From the NCBI GenBank assembly GCA_001899145.1, contig MKVF01000029.1:1-63275 (forward strand): a stretch of DNA of 63,275 bases, given 5' to 3'. Under the pieces are notes generated by a model. It searched no databases, was not told the origin of the DNA, and saw only the letters and a list, made by a program, of their open reading frames with translations. Shown in pieces: positions 62,889 through 63,275 of the stretch (position 1 is the first letter of the stretch; each line of letters begins with the position of its first letter). Both the position numbers and the translations under genes were made by a program. Source of the stretch: Flavobacteriia bacterium 40-80 (GTDB taxonomy: Bacteria > Bacteroidota > Bacteroidia > Flavobacteriales_D > Crocinitomicaceae).

Positions 62889-63275
62889 AGAAAATACTTT
62901 ACGCTATATTTATTCATTCTGTCTTGTTTATGCACGACAGTCTCTTTTTCACAAAACATTCGTTACGATTCATTGATCCTGAATATAGATCAGGTGGTCA
63001 TTACTGACCCTGTTTTGATTTTAATGAAAAAAAAGAAAGGGGAAAGAGAGTTTGATTTTATCATGTCGGAAAAGGACGACATCTATAAAATCAAGGATGT
63101 GAACTCCTTTCTAAACAGTGAATCACCCGTTTATTTTAGAATGATCGGCTGTGATTTCGGATATTTTAAATTCATGGCAAAAAAAATGAATACCAAGCTG
63201 GATTCATTGATCTGGAACGCTTATCTGGAATGTGGATCAAGTGAAAAGCAATCCGAGCGGGAACTTATTTATCAA
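62886..63275 (+). CDS. Small exported protein, array copy 3 (runs off the window)
   Basis: First 130 codons, open to the right edge. Same signal peptide as copy 1 with a few changes (ILSCLCTTVSFSQN), then NIRYDSLILNIDQVVITDPVLI and onward. The middle of the mature part is more divergent (MKKKKGEREFDFIMSEKDD; GCDFGYFKFMAKKM), while the segment after MNTKLDSLIWN is again close. The pattern fits members of an array that diversify in one region. Confidence 0.8.
   Translation, partial: MRKYFTLYLFILSCLCTTVSFSQNIRYDSLILNIDQVVITDPVLILMKKKKGEREFDFIMSEKDDIYKIKDVNSFLNSESPVYFRMIGCDFGYFKFMAKKMNTKLDSLIWNAYLECGSSEKQSERELIYQ

Overview
The window looks like chromosomal DNA of a member of the Bacteroidota, most likely order Flavobacteriales and probably a Crocinitomicaceae/Fluviicola-type bacterium; the genus guess is weak. 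Evidence: three very large cell-surface proteins, two of which end in the gliding-motility-associated (type IX secretion) C-terminal domain; promoters of the form TTG-N19-TAnnTTTG; an IPExxxVDY-family gene between rnc and pyk; a short NuoG; a long-form PurF-like protein; and weak Shine-Dalgarno signals with many overlapping genes and TTG/GTG starts.

Layout. 1-3406 (-): N-terminal part of a giant secreted adhesin-like protein running off the left edge. 3731-16544 (-): complete nuoA-N operon for complex I with its own terminator, preceded by gpsA. 17968-24229 (+): hutI, a TraB/GumN protein, a DUF4143-type pseudo-ATPase, an aldehyde dehydrogenase and a lipoprotein, with a DUF6157 gene opposed. 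24271-25647: a divergent TetR regulator/zinc-ribbon membrane pair around a 36-bp perfect palindrome. 25795-34257 (-): small genes (SUFU-like, methyltransferase, TspO, GIY-YIG), two tRNA-Ala genes, and hpt-adk-obg-PAP2, a conserved hypothetical, a serine hydrolase and lipB. 34288-44808: two T9SS-type surface proteins flanking the purF-like/galE/outer-membrane-barrel operon. 44887-49045 (-): acpP-fabF-rnc-IPExxxVDY-pyk. 49258-53227: bestrophin and the comF/FAD-oxidoreductase/histidine-kinase group. 53629-57020 (+): class I ribonucleotide reductase nrdB-nrdA.

The accessory part begins at 57158. A tRNA-fMet gene with a textbook Bacteroidota promoter is followed by a short repeated module: hairpin terminator, GIY-YIG nuclease gene and a copy of the tRNA 3' half. 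The module then recurs in decayed form. Immediately after it lies a tightly coupled cluster (58176-63275): two paralogous exported transglutaminase-like proteins (the second a lipoprotein), a secreted protein combining an orphan RHS core with a metzincin-type zinc protease motif, and a tandem array of at least three related small exported proteins. Each array copy carries the last codons of the protease gene in front of it, and the middle copy is broken by a 203-bp deletion. I read this as a polymorphic-toxin-like locus with a multiplying immunity cassette. It is the best candidate in the window for a poorly described system.

Housekeeping connections: NADH oxidation (nuo), phospholipid precursor (gpsA), fatty-acid synthesis (acpP, fabF), lipoylation (lipB), purine synthesis and salvage (purF-like, hpt, adk), deoxynucleotide supply (nrd), lower glycolysis (pyk), and RNA/ribosome maturation (rnc, obg).
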